Source: Planosporangium flavigriseum (GTDB taxonomy: Bacteria > Actinomycetota > Actinomycetes > Mycobacteriales > Micromonosporaceae). From it: a DNA stretch of 64,000 nucleotides. Of the stretch, positions 34,391 to 42,945 are shown piece after piece. Position 1 is the first letter of the stretch. Each line of letters begins with the position of its first letter. The stretch is from assembly GCF_011947225.1 (NCBI RefSeq), contig NZ_JAATVW010000008.1, positions 1-64,000 of the forward strand, given 5' to 3'. The notes beneath the pieces are model-generated. The model searched no databases. It was not told the DNA's origin and worked only from the letters and a program-made list of their open reading frames with translations. Position numbers and translations under genes: made by a program.

Positions 34391-34426
34391 CTGGCGGCGA
34401 CAATCCGGCTGGCGGCGACAATCCGA
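34391..34426. repeat. 18-bp direct repeat upstream of pqqA
   Basis: CTGGCGGCGACAATCCGG occurs at 34391-34408 and again, with one change in the last base, at 34409-34426. It lies in the divergent region between pqqA and the gene at 34561, 75-110 bp ahead of pqqA, and could be a regulator binding site or another slippage repeat. Confidence 0.75.
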
Positions 34427-34560
34427 ACGGTCGCACTGCCCGGAACTCGCGGCGTGAAACCCGAACCCGCCAGCGGTTCCGTTCGAGATCGACGGCTGTC
34501 TGTACGGTCGGTACCATTGTCACTCCTCGACGTACATGGATCGACGAGACGGGGTCGCCG

Positions 34561-35622
34561 ATGGTCGCAAGCCCGCCCGTACGCGCAGTCCGCAAGCTCC
34601 TCGCTCCGTTTCGGCAGCCCAGGAGATCGCAGACGCTCACGGTGCTGGCCGGCCTGGCGGCGCTGTCCGCGTTCCTGCTGTGGCAGAGCGCCGGGATCGA
34701 CCACTACCGCCAGAACCTCGCGCTCAACGTCGGCGCCGACATCATCGGCGCCATTGTCACGATCTTCGTGATCACCCCGCTGATCAGCCGGGCGCAGGAG
34801 GGCCGGGTCCGGGAGCACCCGCGGCTGGACTACGAGTGGTACACCGACCAGGTGCACGGGGCGACCTCGTGCGTCAAGCTGCTCGACACCTTCTCCAACC
34901 TGCTCGACCAGCCGGTCACCGACCGGTTCTTCCGCGCCGTCACCCTCGCCATCAGCCGGCAGGCCCACATCCAGATCCTGCTGCTGAATCCGGACTCGCT
35001 CGCGGTGCTGCTGCGGGCGCAGGAGGTCGGCGACGGGCCCGGCAGCGCGGACTTCCGGCGCGAGATCCTGCGCAACCTCCGCACGCTGCACCTGTTCGAA
35101 CAGCGGCTCACCGAGGCGCAGCGCCGGCGCTTCGAAGTACGCCTGTACTCGGCGTCCGCCGGGGTCACCATGTACCGGTGGGACGACAAGGCGCTGGTGT
35201 CGTTCCTGTCCGTCGGGCGACTGTCCGGCCAGGGCGCCCAGTTGGAAGTGACGGTCTCCTCGCCGCTGGGGATGTTCGTGGAGCAGCGGTTCGAGGAGCT
35301 GTGGCAGCAGGGCGCGCCGATGCACGAGTTCATGCGGCTGCCGGTCACGCTCGTCGAGGCCGACGGGGCGCGGCGGGACTTCGTGACCAGCTTCGTGGTC
35401 GCCGACGGCGCGCAGTACATCGTGGACCACGGCGTCGTGTCCCACATGGCGCGCCGGCGCGACGGGCACTTGAGCGCGTACTGCCGCGCGGACCCCGACA
35501 CCCGGTACGAGTTGATCGTGGTCGACGACAACGAAGACCTGTGCGCCCAGCTGAGCGAGCGCTTCGCTGACAAGTACGACCTGCCGCGCGCCACGTACGT
35601 GTGGCTGCGGCCGTTGGGTTAA
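34561..35622 (+). CDS. Membrane-anchored protein with DUF5919/PLD-like domain
   Basis: 353 residues. Two hydrophobic segments lie at about 25-45 (TLTVLAGLAALSAFLLW) and 55-75 (GADIIGAIVTIFVITPL). The soluble remainder has ILLLNPDSLAVLLR, NLRTLHLFEQRL, FEVRLYSASAGVTMYRWDD and MFVEQRFEELW, resembling the DUF5919 region that looks like a phospholipase-D half-domain without the H-x-K motif. Its role is unknown. ATG 34561 is clear of the pqqA promoter region. Confidence 0.55.
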   Translation: MVASPPVRAVRKLLAPFRQPRRSQTLTVLAGLAALSAFLLWQSAGIDHYRQNLALNVGADIIGAIVTIFVITPLISRAQEGRVREHPRLDYEWYTDQVHGATSCVKLLDTFSNLLDQPVTDRFFRAVTLAISRQAHIQILLLNPDSLAVLLRAQEVGDGPGSADFRREILRNLRTLHLFEQRLTEAQRRRFEVRLYSASAGVTMYRWDDKALVSFLSVGRLSGQGAQLEVTVSSPLGMFVEQRFEELWQQGAPMHEFMRLPVTLVEADGARRDFVTSFVVADGAQYIVDHGVVSHMARRRDGHLSAYCRADPDTRYELIVVDDNEDLCAQLSERFADKYDLPRATYVWLRPLG

Positions 35623-35639
35623 CCCGCCACAATGGCCGC

Positions 35640-36968
35640 GTGACCGAAGCCCTGGGTTCGGAAGCCGAGCCGCACAGAGGCGGACCCGGCCGATTCCGCG
35701 CACTCACGGTCCGTGACCTCGACGACCTGGCCCGTCGGGCCGGACTGCCGGCCGACCAGCGGCTCGCGCTGCGGGCCGTCGCGGCGGTCTTTCCGTTCCG
35801 GACGAACTCGTATGTCGTCGACGAGCTGATCGACTGGTCGGCGGTGCCGGCCGATCCCATCTTCCGGCTCACGTTTCCGCAGCCCGGCATGCTGTGCGAG
35901 CCGGACCTCGCCGAGATGGTGCGCCTGCTGCGCGACCAGGCGCCCGCCGCGGTAGTCCAGCGGGCCGCGCACGAGATCCGGATGCGCCTCAATCCGCACC
36001 CGTCGGGCCAGCTCGACCTCAACGCCCCGACCCACGAGGGCCGGCGGGTGGCGGGGGTGCAACGCAAGTACGCGGAGACGATCTTGGTCTTTCCGCGGCC
36101 GGGGCAGACCTGCCACGCGTACTGCACCTACTGCTTCCGCTGGCCGCAGTTCGTTGACGAGCCGGACCTGCGCATCGCGACCGAGGACGTGGCGACCGTC
36201 ACCGCGTACCTGCGGGCCAATCCCGAGGTGACCGACGTCCTGCTCACCGGTGGCGACCCGGTGGTGATGAGCGCCGCGGTGCTGAGCCGGTATGTCGAAC
36301 CGCTTCTGGAGATCGACACCGTTCAGGCGGTCCGGATCGGCACGAAGGCGCTGTCGTTCTGGCCGTACCGGTTCGTGGCCGACCGCGACGCCGACGACCT
36401 GTTGCGCCTGTTCGAGCGGGTGGTCACGAGCGGCAGGCACCTGGCGGTCATGGCCCACGTCACCCATCCGCGGGAGTTGCGGCCCGAGGTCGTCCGTACG
36501 GCGATCCGGCGCATCCGCGACACCGGCGCCGTCGTGCGCTGCCAGGCGCCCCTCATCGGCGGCATCAACGACCGGGCCGGGGTGTGGGTGGAGCTCTGGA
36601 ACGAGCTCACCCGGCTGGGCGCGGTGCCGTACTACCAGTTCGTGGAGCGCGACACCGGCCCGCAGCACTACTTCGCCGTGCCGCTGGCCCGCGGGTACGA
36701 GATCTTTCGCGACGCGTACGCGCGGGTGTCCGGCCTCGCGCGGACGGTGCGCGGGCCGGTCATGTCCGCGATGCCGGGCAAGGTCTGCGTCGACGGGATC
36801 GCCGAGGTCAACGGGGAGCGCGTCTTCGTGCTCCACCTGATCCAGGCGCGCGACCCGGGCCTGGTCGGCAGGCCGTTCTTCGCTGCCTTCGACCCGGCCG
36901 CGACCTGGTTGACCGATCTGAAGCCGGCGTTCGGGGCGGCTCAGTTCCTGCCCGGTCTGGACGTGTAG
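35640..36968 (+). CDS. KamA-type radical SAM aminomutase (lysine 2,3-aminomutase family)
   Basis: 442 residues. The radical SAM cluster is C158-H-A-Y-C162-T-Y-C165, followed by FRWPQF and DVLLTGGDPVVMS, features of the lysine/glutamate 2,3-aminomutase group. QAPLIGGINDRAGVWVELWNEL and YYQFVERDTGPQHYFAVPL match the same group. The family uses SAM and PLP to move an amino group along a carbon chain, giving beta-amino acids; the substrate here is unclear. GTG 35640 begins 18 nt after the previous stop. A strong bidirectional hairpin follows the gene. Confidence 0.83.
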   Translation: MTEALGSEAEPHRGGPGRFRALTVRDLDDLARRAGLPADQRLALRAVAAVFPFRTNSYVVDELIDWSAVPADPIFRLTFPQPGMLCEPDLAEMVRLLRDQAPAAVVQRAAHEIRMRLNPHPSGQLDLNAPTHEGRRVAGVQRKYAETILVFPRPGQTCHAYCTYCFRWPQFVDEPDLRIATEDVATVTAYLRANPEVTDVLLTGGDPVVMSAAVLSRYVEPLLEIDTVQAVRIGTKALSFWPYRFVADRDADDLLRLFERVVTSGRHLAVMAHVTHPRELRPEVVRTAIRRIRDTGAVVRCQAPLIGGINDRAGVWVELWNELTRLGAVPYYQFVERDTGPQHYFAVPLARGYEIFRDAYARVSGLARTVRGPVMSAMPGKVCVDGIAEVNGERVFVLHLIQARDPGLVGRPFFAAFDPAATWLTDLKPAFGAAQFLPGLDV

Positions 36969-37002
36969 CCGTAGGCTCGCGGTGAAGTGCCGGTCCGGGT
37001 AC

Positions 37003-37054
37003 GGGATCGTGGGGATGGTGACACCGGACGCGGTGTCACCATCCCCACGATCCC
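37003..37054. terminator. Perfect 24-bp stem hairpin between converging genes
   Basis: Arms 37003-37026 and 37031-37054 are fully complementary over 24 bp with a GACG loop. It sits 35 bp past the KamA-type gene and 20 bp before the end of the alkB gene on the other strand, so it can serve both as a terminator. Confidence 0.92.
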
Positions 37055-37073
37055 CATGATCCAAAGAAGCGGG

Positions 37074-38252
37074 TCAGGCGCTGCGGAGCGTGGGCGCTGC
37101 GGCGTCGTTTCCCGGTGAGTACCGGGCGCGGAGCCGGGGCAGCGCCGGCTGGTGCACGTTGGCCAGCGACAGATCGCCGCCGTAGTGGGCGAGCACCCGC
37201 GGGTCCATGATGCGCCGCCACAGCGGGGTGACGACCGCGGCGACGATCATCGTGGCGTACCCGCCCGGAAGCTGCGGGGAGACGTCGAAGCTGCGCAGGG
37301 TCTGGTAGCGGCGCAGCGGGTTGGCGTGGTGGTCGCTGTGCCGCTGGAGCTGGAACAGGAACACGTTGGTGACGATGCGGTCGGAGTTCCAGCTGTGCCG
37401 GGGGTCGACCTTCTCGTAGCGCCCCGCGGTGGTGCGCTGGCGGCACAGGCCGTAGTGCTCCAGGTAGTTGACCACCTCAAGCAGCGAGAAGCCGACGATG
37501 GCCTGCAGCACCAGGAACGGCAGCACGCCGACGCCGAACACGGCCACGGCCGCGACGAAGAGCACGACCGTCATCGCCCAGGCGTTGAGGATGTCGTTGC
37601 GGTGCGTCCATGGGCTGCGGTGGCGGATACGGAAGCGGCTGGTCTCCAGCCGCCAGGCCGAGCGCAGGCTGCCGATGACGGTACGGGGCCAGAACGCCCA
37701 GAAGCTCTCGCCGAGCCGGGCGCTGGCGGGGTCCTCGGGCGTGGCCACCCTGGTGTGGTGGCCCCGGTTGTGCTCGACGTAGAAGTGCCCGTACCCGGTC
37801 GGCGCGAGGGCGATCTTCGACAGCCAGCGCTCGACCGTCTCGCGCTTGTGGCCCAGTTCGTGTGCGGTGTTGATGGCGATGCCGTTGACGATGCCCAACG
37901 TGAGCACCAGGCCGGTGGCCCCGACGATGCCGAGCCCCCCGTCGGTCCACACCCGGCAGCAGACGGCGAGGGCGACGTACTGGATGGGCAGGTACAGGTA
38001 GGTGATCCAGCGGTAGTACCGCGCCTGCTGGAGTTCGCGGGCCACCTCCTCCGGTGGGTTCTCCCGGTCGTCGCCGAACAGGATGTCGACGATCGGGATC
38101 AGGCCGAAGACGACCACCGGGGCGTACCACCAGGCGAGGGGTGAGCCGGTGGCGTTCCACATCGCCAGGGCCCCGAACGGCAGGCTGGGGACGACCAGCG
38201 CCACGAGCCAGAGGTACTTCTTCCTGTCTCGCCAGCCGAGCTGTTTCTCCAC
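37074..38252 (-). CDS. alkB: AlkB-type alkane 1-monooxygenase
   Basis: 392 residues with about six membrane helices and the three histidine boxes of membrane di-iron hydroxylases: HELGHK, EHNRGHHTRVATPEDPA and LQRHSDHHANP, plus NYLEHYGL as the fourth histidine region. It would hydroxylate terminal carbons of alkanes using electrons from rubredoxin. GTG 38252 is chosen because GGAGG precedes it. No rubredoxin or rubredoxin reductase gene lies next to it, unlike most actinobacterial alkB loci. It is divergent from a TetR gene with a 142-bp shared promoter region. Confidence 0.92.
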   Translation of the reverse strand: MEKQLGWRDRKKYLWLVALVVPSLPFGALAMWNATGSPLAWWYAPVVVFGLIPIVDILFGDDRENPPEEVARELQQARYYRWITYLYLPIQYVALAVCCRVWTDGGLGIVGATGLVLTLGIVNGIAINTAHELGHKRETVERWLSKIALAPTGYGHFYVEHNRGHHTRVATPEDPASARLGESFWAFWPRTVIGSLRSAWRLETSRFRIRHRSPWTHRNDILNAWAMTVVLFVAAVAVFGVGVLPFLVLQAIVGFSLLEVVNYLEHYGLCRQRTTAGRYEKVDPRHSWNSDRIVTNVFLFQLQRHSDHHANPLRRYQTLRSFDVSPQLPGGYATMIVAAVVTPLWRRIMDPRVLAHYGGDLSLANVHQPALPRLRARYSPGNDAAAPTLRSA

Positions 38253-38394
38253 GTCGGACCTCCACTCAGTCGAAGTGTGTCGATGACTCTCGCACGCTTC
38301 GCTGAACTTGACAATTCCCCTATCGAAGTAAAGAAACTCGACGCAGCATGCTGACGAGTACAGAGCGTTCGTCACCGATAGACTTCGTCGCAGG

Positions 38395-39015
38395 ATGGAC
38401 ACGACTTCTCGGTACCGCGACGCGGCGCGCCAACGGATGCGCGACGCGATCGTCGACGCTGCCCGCGAACTCACCGTCGCCCGCGGCTGGGACGCCGTAC
38501 GCATGGCCGACGTCGCCGCTCGGGTCGGCGTCAGCCGGCAGACCGTGTACAACGAGTTCGGCAGCAAGGCCGCCCTGGCCGGGGCGCTCGCGGAAGCCGA
38601 GACGGAGCGGTTCGTCGCCGGCGTACGCGAAGCGCTCTACGCCCACGACGACATGCGCGACGCCGCGTACGCGGCGATCTTCCAGGTGCTCGACCAGGCG
38701 GCCGACAACCCGTTGATCAAGGCGATCGTGACCAGTGCCCGGGGCGGTGCCGACCCGCTCCTGCCGTACCTCACGACGCGGGCCGAGCACGTCCTCGTCG
38801 CCGCGGCCGCGGTCCTCCAGCAGTGGGTCGCTGATCGGATCCCGGACCTACCGGCGGACGCTGTCGCGTTCGGCGCCGAGTCCATCATCCGCCTCGTGGT
38901 CAGCCACATCGTGATGCCGCTCGCGCCGGTCGACCAGACCGCCAACGCCCTCGCCGACCTGGCCATCCGGTTCATCGCCGACCCGGTCACCCCGGCGCCG
39001 CGCGAGCGCCACTGA
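38395..39015 (+). CDS. TetR-family transcriptional regulator, divergent from alkB
   Basis: 206 residues. An N-terminal helix-turn-helix (VRMADVAARVGVSRQTVYNEFGSKAAL split around residues 38-65) is typical of TetR proteins; the rest is a helical ligand pocket. Its position divergent from alkB suggests that it controls alkB in response to alkanes or their products. In the shared region 38253-38394 there is TTGACA at 38308-38313 and several CGAAGT repeats, but I see no single clear palindrome to call the operator. Confidence 0.87.
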   Translation: MDTTSRYRDAARQRMRDAIVDAARELTVARGWDAVRMADVAARVGVSRQTVYNEFGSKAALAGALAEAETERFVAGVREALYAHDDMRDAAYAAIFQVLDQAADNPLIKAIVTSARGGADPLLPYLTTRAEHVLVAAAAVLQQWVADRIPDLPADAVAFGAESIIRLVVSHIVMPLAPVDQTANALADLAIRFIADPVTPAPRERH

Positions 39016-39109
39016 CGGCCGTCAGGCGCCCCGTTGTTCTGGGCGATGCGCGACTCGAACCGTGCCGACCAGGGCGAGCAGCGCCAGGCGGTGGCGGCAT
39101 CCGGTGCCG

Positions 39110-39578
39110 CGCCCCAGGCCCCACCCCTGGGTGGACTTGTGGTGGTCGGGCAAGCACGACAACCACGGCGGGAACATCCAGGTCATCACCGCCCCGGACG
39201 GCTGGCCGCTATGGACCTCGCCGGTGCGCCCCGGCCGCGAGCACGACACCACCGCGCTGCGCGAACACACCGAGATGCTGCCTGTGCTGACCCGGTGGAC
39301 CGACGACCTGCGCCGCGTGACTGGGCGACCTCGGCTACGAAGGCGAGGCCGATACCGTCACCATCGCGTTCAAAAATCCCAAGGGCGGTGAGCTCACCGA
39401 TATCCAGAAGACCTACAACAAGGTCCATAACGGGATCCGGGCCATCGGCGAACGCGGGAACTCGCTGCTCAAGACCACGTTCAAAGCGCTACGCGACGTC
39501 AGCCGCTGCCTCTGGAAGATCGGCGACATCGCCGCCGCCCTCGTCCTGCTGCACTTCGAACACGGCCGCACCACCTGA
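39110..39578 (+). pseudogene. IS5-type transposase, frameshifted C-terminal remnant
   Basis: The first part reads WVDLWWSGKHDNHGGNIQV and SPVRPGREHDTTALREH, the catalytic region of an IS5-family transposase. Around 39318 the reading frame changes and then continues with LGDLGYEGEADTVTIAF and NKVHNGIRAIGERGNSLLK to a stop at 39576-39578. The N-terminal helix-turn-helix part is missing. This is a broken insertion, different from the remnant at 17.8-18.3 kb, which retains the other end. Confidence 0.8.
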
Positions 39579-39611
39579 TCCCCAGCGCCACGAGCCGTTA
39601 CGCGGAAAGGC

Positions 39612-39872
39612 TCACGGGCCTGTGCGTCCGTCGATCCGCTCGCGCAACAGGTCGACGTGGCCCATGTGGCGGGCGTACTCCTCGATCATTCCGACCAGCA
39701 CCTCGCGCAGCGACATCGGCCCTCCACCGCTGCCATGCTGATTCAAGGGATCGTGGCCGGTGATGTCGAGACTGGGCGCCTCGGCCACGAACCGCGTGGC
39801 GAAGTCCACCTCCGCACGCCATGCGTCCCACGCCTCCGTAACCACCTGGGGGTCGATTAACGACACCTGCAC
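39612..39872 (-). pseudogene. DinB/DUF664 family protein, truncated
   Basis: 86 residues from a GTG at 39872, ending MIEEYARHMGHVDLLRERID then GRTGP. This is the C-terminal half of a DUF664/DinB four-helix protein, which normally spans about 160-170 residues. The last histidine and the RHMGH motif are present while the first helices are absent. It lies beside the transposase remnant, so a deletion on insertion is likely. Confidence 0.65.
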
Positions 39873-39941
39873 TCATGGTCAACGGATTCGGGCGCCCTGC
39901 TCATGATCACTCAGGGTGACCACTACCTTGCGCGGAAACGC

Positions 39942-40268
39942 TCAGTGGGCGGCTGAGTCCGGCCGGGCGCTCTGCAGTACCGGCTCGATGACCCGAACTT
40001 CCATTTTTTCGATGAAGCGCTTCGGCTCGTCGCCGATGACCCGCGCCCGTTCTTCCGAACTGGTGTAGCGCGTCTCCTGCTCCTGATGGGTTCCGGTGCC
40101 GACGAACTCCCGCACCCAGATGAACTGTGAACGTTCGTGGTCCACCCAGGTTTGCCTCACTGGAATGTCGAACTTGCGGTGCAGTGGCGCGACCTTTTCC
40201 TGGAACAGTTTGAGCCAATCATCCATCTGTCCCTGCTTGATGTCATAGATGCGCAGCTGACAAACCAC
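39942..40268 (-). CDS. NIPSNAP family protein
   Basis: 108 residues: VCQLRIYDIKQGQMDDWLKL, VRQTWVDHERSQFIWVREF and a C-terminal strand fit the NIPSNAP ferredoxin-like fold. These small dimeric proteins often lie in catabolic clusters but their activity is not established. The gene is followed downstream by nothing related, while its upstream region has an 18-bp direct repeat (40323-40369) that may regulate it together with the catabolic island beginning at 40808. Confidence 0.8.
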   Translation of the reverse strand: MVCQLRIYDIKQGQMDDWLKLFQEKVAPLHRKFDIPVRQTWVDHERSQFIWVREFVGTGTHQEQETRYTSSEERARVIGDEPKRFIEKMEVRVIEPVLQSARPDSAAH

Positions 40269-40322
40269 GTGAGCCCCATTCCGCCACCCTGCGTGGCTGA
40301 CCGATCAAGGAATCCGCAACGC

Positions 40323-40380
40323 TGCAAAATATGCAGCTGCGTATTCTGCAATGCAAAATATGCAGCTGCACAATATGCAT
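40323..40380. promoter_or_regulatory. Paired 18-bp direct repeats with CAGCTG-centred palindromes
   Basis: TGCAAAATATGCAGCTGC occurs at 40323-40340 and exactly again at 40352-40369. The first copy extends into a near-perfect palindrome AATATGCAGCTGCGTATT. A third half-like ATATGCAT follows. The copies start 29 bp apart, close to three helical turns, and lie 55-112 bp ahead of the NIPSNAP start. This is the architecture of a multi-site operator; the IclR protein encoded at 47747 is a possible ligand. Confidence 0.6.
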
Positions 40381-40382
40381 AG

Positions 40383-40725
40383 GCTGTGTATTTCGTCCGT
40401 CAACGTAGCTTCGTTGGTACGACGGGTCAAGGGTGCCGGGGTGATCGAAAAGCGCCAGGTTCAGCTGCGGGGATTAGTCCGTTCGGTGGATTGGCGGGGT
40501 GTTGGCGGTGGCTGTCTATTGCGTCGACGTAGCGCCGAAGACGCATGTGACCTGCTGAAATGAAGATCCGATGTGGTGGGCGCGTGGTCGCGTCGGAGCT
40601 GCCGACGCCGCCCGGTGAGTGCTCGACGGGTGCGTCGCCGAAAGTGTGATCCGGCGCGACTATGGGTGCCTTTGTGGCCGAGAAAAGGCTCGGCGGAGCG
40701 AAATTAACTCTGCGGAAATTACTCA
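40383..40725. other. Intergenic region upstream of the catabolic island
   Basis: About 340 bp without a convincing gene. Frames that cross it are unlike known families. The last part feeds into the promoter at 40726. Confidence 0.4.
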
Positions 40726-40754
40726 TTGACGGTGCGCCACAATCGCCCTAGCAT
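40726..40754 (+). promoter_or_regulatory. Candidate sigma-70-like promoter for the GMC/ABC operon
   Basis: TTGACG at 40726-40731 and TAGCAT at 40749-40754 are 17 bp apart, about 50 bp ahead of the GTG at 40808. It is a sequence-based guess. Confidence 0.45.
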
Positions 40755-40807
40755 ACCGAAATACGCATTAGAACTGCATATGTTGCACAATCCAGAAGGG
40801 TGGTTGC

Positions 40808-42433
40808 GTGGTCGCGCGAACCGATGTGGCGGATGTGCTGATTGTGGGTGGCGGTACCTCGGGTGGGGTCGCCGCGCGGCATCTGGCCGAGGCCGGCTTG
40901 CGGGTTGTCGTGCTTGAGCAGGGTTACTGGCCGAGCGAGAGCGACTTTCCCGGAAACAAGCCCGAGTACGAGCTCATGGTGGGCAAGCAATGGTCCGGAA
41001 ATCCAAACGTGCGCGGCAAGCCGGAGGACTACCCGATCAATGTCGACGACTCGGTGCAGCCGCTGTACATGTTCAACGGCGTGGGTGGTTCCAGCGTGTT
41101 GTTCGCGGCGTGCTGGAGTCGGGCGTTGCCGTCCGACTTCCGGGTGAAGACCCTCGACGGGGTGGCCGACGACTGGCCGATCGGCTACGAGGAACTGCTG
41201 CCGTTCTACGAGGCCAACGACATCGACATGGGTGTGTCCGGGCTCGGTGGCAACCCGGCGTACCCGCCGGGCGCAGCGCCGCCGCTCCCGCCGCACCCGA
41301 TCCACAAGACCGGCCGCCGGATGGCCGAGGCCATGAACAAGCTCGGTTGGCACTGGTGGCCCGGCACGACGGCGATCCCCAGTCAGGACTACCGCTTGCA
41401 GAAGCAGTGCGTGCGGTACGGAATCTGCCACATGGGGTGCCCGCACGGGGCCAAGGCCTCCACGCATGTGACGCAGTTCCCGGTGGCGCTGAACCACGGG
41501 GCGCGGGTCGTGACCGGCGCCCGGGTATCGCAGATCACCGTGGACGAGAAGGGTCGTGCGAACGGCGCGACGTATTTCCAGAACGGTGTCGAGCACTTCC
41601 AGCCGGCGAAGATCGTCGTCGTCGCGTGCAACGGGGTCGGTACGCCCCGGCTGCTGTTGATGTCGGCGTCGGAGCGGTTCCAGGACGGGTTGGCCAACTC
41701 GTCCGGACTGGTGGGCAAGCGGCTGATGATCCACCCGTACGGCGCCTCCGTCGGCATCTACGACGATGACATGGAGGACTGGCTGGGGCCGACCGGCGAG
41801 CAACTGCAGTCCATGCAGTTCTACGAGTCGGACCCCTCGCGCGGGTTCCTGCGCGGTAGCAAGTGGATTCTCCAGGCGACGACCGGGCCGCTGCGCACCG
41901 TCGATCGGTGGACGAAGGGCGAGGGCGTCTGCGACGAGCCCTTCTGGGGCACCGAGTTCACCCGCAAGATGCAGGAGTCCGTCGGCCACATGATCCAGTG
42001 GTTGGTCATGTCGGAGGACCTGCCGGAGGAGACCAACTACGTCTCGCTCGATCCGACGTTGACCGACTCGGACGGCCTGCCGGCCCCGAAGGTCCACTAC
42101 ACGCTCTCGGAGAACACCTACCGGCTTGTCGACTGGAACCTCCAGCGCTCGCTGGAGGCGCACGAGGCGGCCGGTGCGAAGAAGGCCTGGGTCACGAGTC
42201 GCAACATCACGCCGGGTCACAACCTGGGCACGTGCAAGATGGGCGACGACCCGGAGACCTCGGTGGTCAACCGGTGGGGGCAGGCGCACGACGTACCCAA
42301 CCTGTTCCTCATCGACGGCAGTGTGTTCACCACGTCGACGGGGGTGAACCCGACGGCGACGATCTGTGCCCTGGCCAAGCGCACCGCCACGCACATCGTG
42401 GAGAACGCCCGCCAGTTGGAGGTGGCCTCATGA
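40808..42433 (+). CDS. GMC-family FAD oxidoreductase (copy 1)
   Basis: 541 residues. VLIVGGGTSGGVAARHLAEAG is the FAD-binding Rossmann motif and the C-terminus has HNLGTCKMGDDPETSVVN with the catalytic histidine and GVNPTATICALAKR with the second N. It resembles the gluconate/2-keto-gluconate dehydrogenase large subunit group and has no signal peptide. It probably oxidises an alcohol or sugar hydroxyl to a ketone. The second copy at 48603-50228 is very similar from 25 bp ahead of the start. ATGA overlap with a small-subunit gene. Confidence 0.88.
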   Translation: MVARTDVADVLIVGGGTSGGVAARHLAEAGLRVVVLEQGYWPSESDFPGNKPEYELMVGKQWSGNPNVRGKPEDYPINVDDSVQPLYMFNGVGGSSVLFAACWSRALPSDFRVKTLDGVADDWPIGYEELLPFYEANDIDMGVSGLGGNPAYPPGAAPPLPPHPIHKTGRRMAEAMNKLGWHWWPGTTAIPSQDYRLQKQCVRYGICHMGCPHGAKASTHVTQFPVALNHGARVVTGARVSQITVDEKGRANGATYFQNGVEHFQPAKIVVVACNGVGTPRLLLMSASERFQDGLANSSGLVGKRLMIHPYGASVGIYDDDMEDWLGPTGEQLQSMQFYESDPSRGFLRGSKWILQATTGPLRTVDRWTKGEGVCDEPFWGTEFTRKMQESVGHMIQWLVMSEDLPEETNYVSLDPTLTDSDGLPAPKVHYTLSENTYRLVDWNLQRSLEAHEAAGAKKAWVTSRNITPGHNLGTCKMGDDPETSVVNRWGQAHDVPNLFLIDGSVFTTSTGVNPTATICALAKRTATHIVENARQLEVAS

Positions 42434-42861
42434 CGACTCCGACCCTCGACGGCCTCGACCGCGACCGGCTGGCCCGGTTCGCCGACGAGCTCATCGCCGG
42501 CGGGCACGGCATGCCGTCGGCGAGCGAGGCCAGTGTCCACACGACCTGGATCGATCGCACCGTGGCCGCCCGGCCCGACCTCATCCCGGTCGTGCTGCAC
42601 GTGGTCGGCCTCGACGGCGAACCCGCCGGCATCCTCGAAGGCCTGCGCGCGAGCGACCCGGCGGTGTTCGACTCGTTCGCGTACACCATCTCGGGCGCAT
42701 ACCTGATGAACCCGCGCATCCGCCGGCACCTCGGACTCCCCGGCGACGCGCCCAAGCCCCAGCCGGCGTTCCCCGACGAGTCCGACCACTACCTCGACGA
42801 CGACGTCCTCAAGCCCGTCCTCGAGCGGGGGCAGATCTACCGCCCCACGCCGAGCGGCTGA
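42430..42861 (+). CDS. Gluconate 2-dehydrogenase subunit 3-like small protein (copy 1)
   Basis: 143 residues, beginning MTTPTLDGLDRDRLARF. ADELIAGGHGMPSAS and FDSFAYTISGAYLMNPRIR recall the subunit-3 family that partners GMC dehydrogenases. No heme motif or membrane helix is visible. It overlaps the GMC stop by ATGA. Its last 184 bp (42664-42847) are identical to the end of the second copy. Confidence 0.75.
   Translation: MTTPTLDGLDRDRLARFADELIAGGHGMPSASEASVHTTWIDRTVAARPDLIPVVLHVVGLDGEPAGILEGLRASDPAVFDSFAYTISGAYLMNPRIRRHLGLPGDAPKPQPAFPDESDHYLDDDVLKPVLERGQIYRPTPSG
42664..42847. repeat. 184-bp exact long-distance repeat (partner 50462-50645)
   Basis: Read by eye, the two small-subunit genes share this run base for base, while the first parts of the same genes differ. 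The second copy lies 7,798 bp downstream. An identical run against a diverged background suggests gene conversion. Confidence 0.9.
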
Positions 42862-42945
42862 TCTCGCTCGATCCCGCTCGATCCCGCACTGAACGCGTCA
42901 CCATTCCGTACCCGAGGTATGTCCCCATTCCATAGAAGGAGTTCG

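Noticed and set aside
39022-39270. Minus-strand frame as a transporter fragment
   Set aside because: Only a vague hydrophobic end; it overlaps the transposase remnant and lacks any diagnostic motif.
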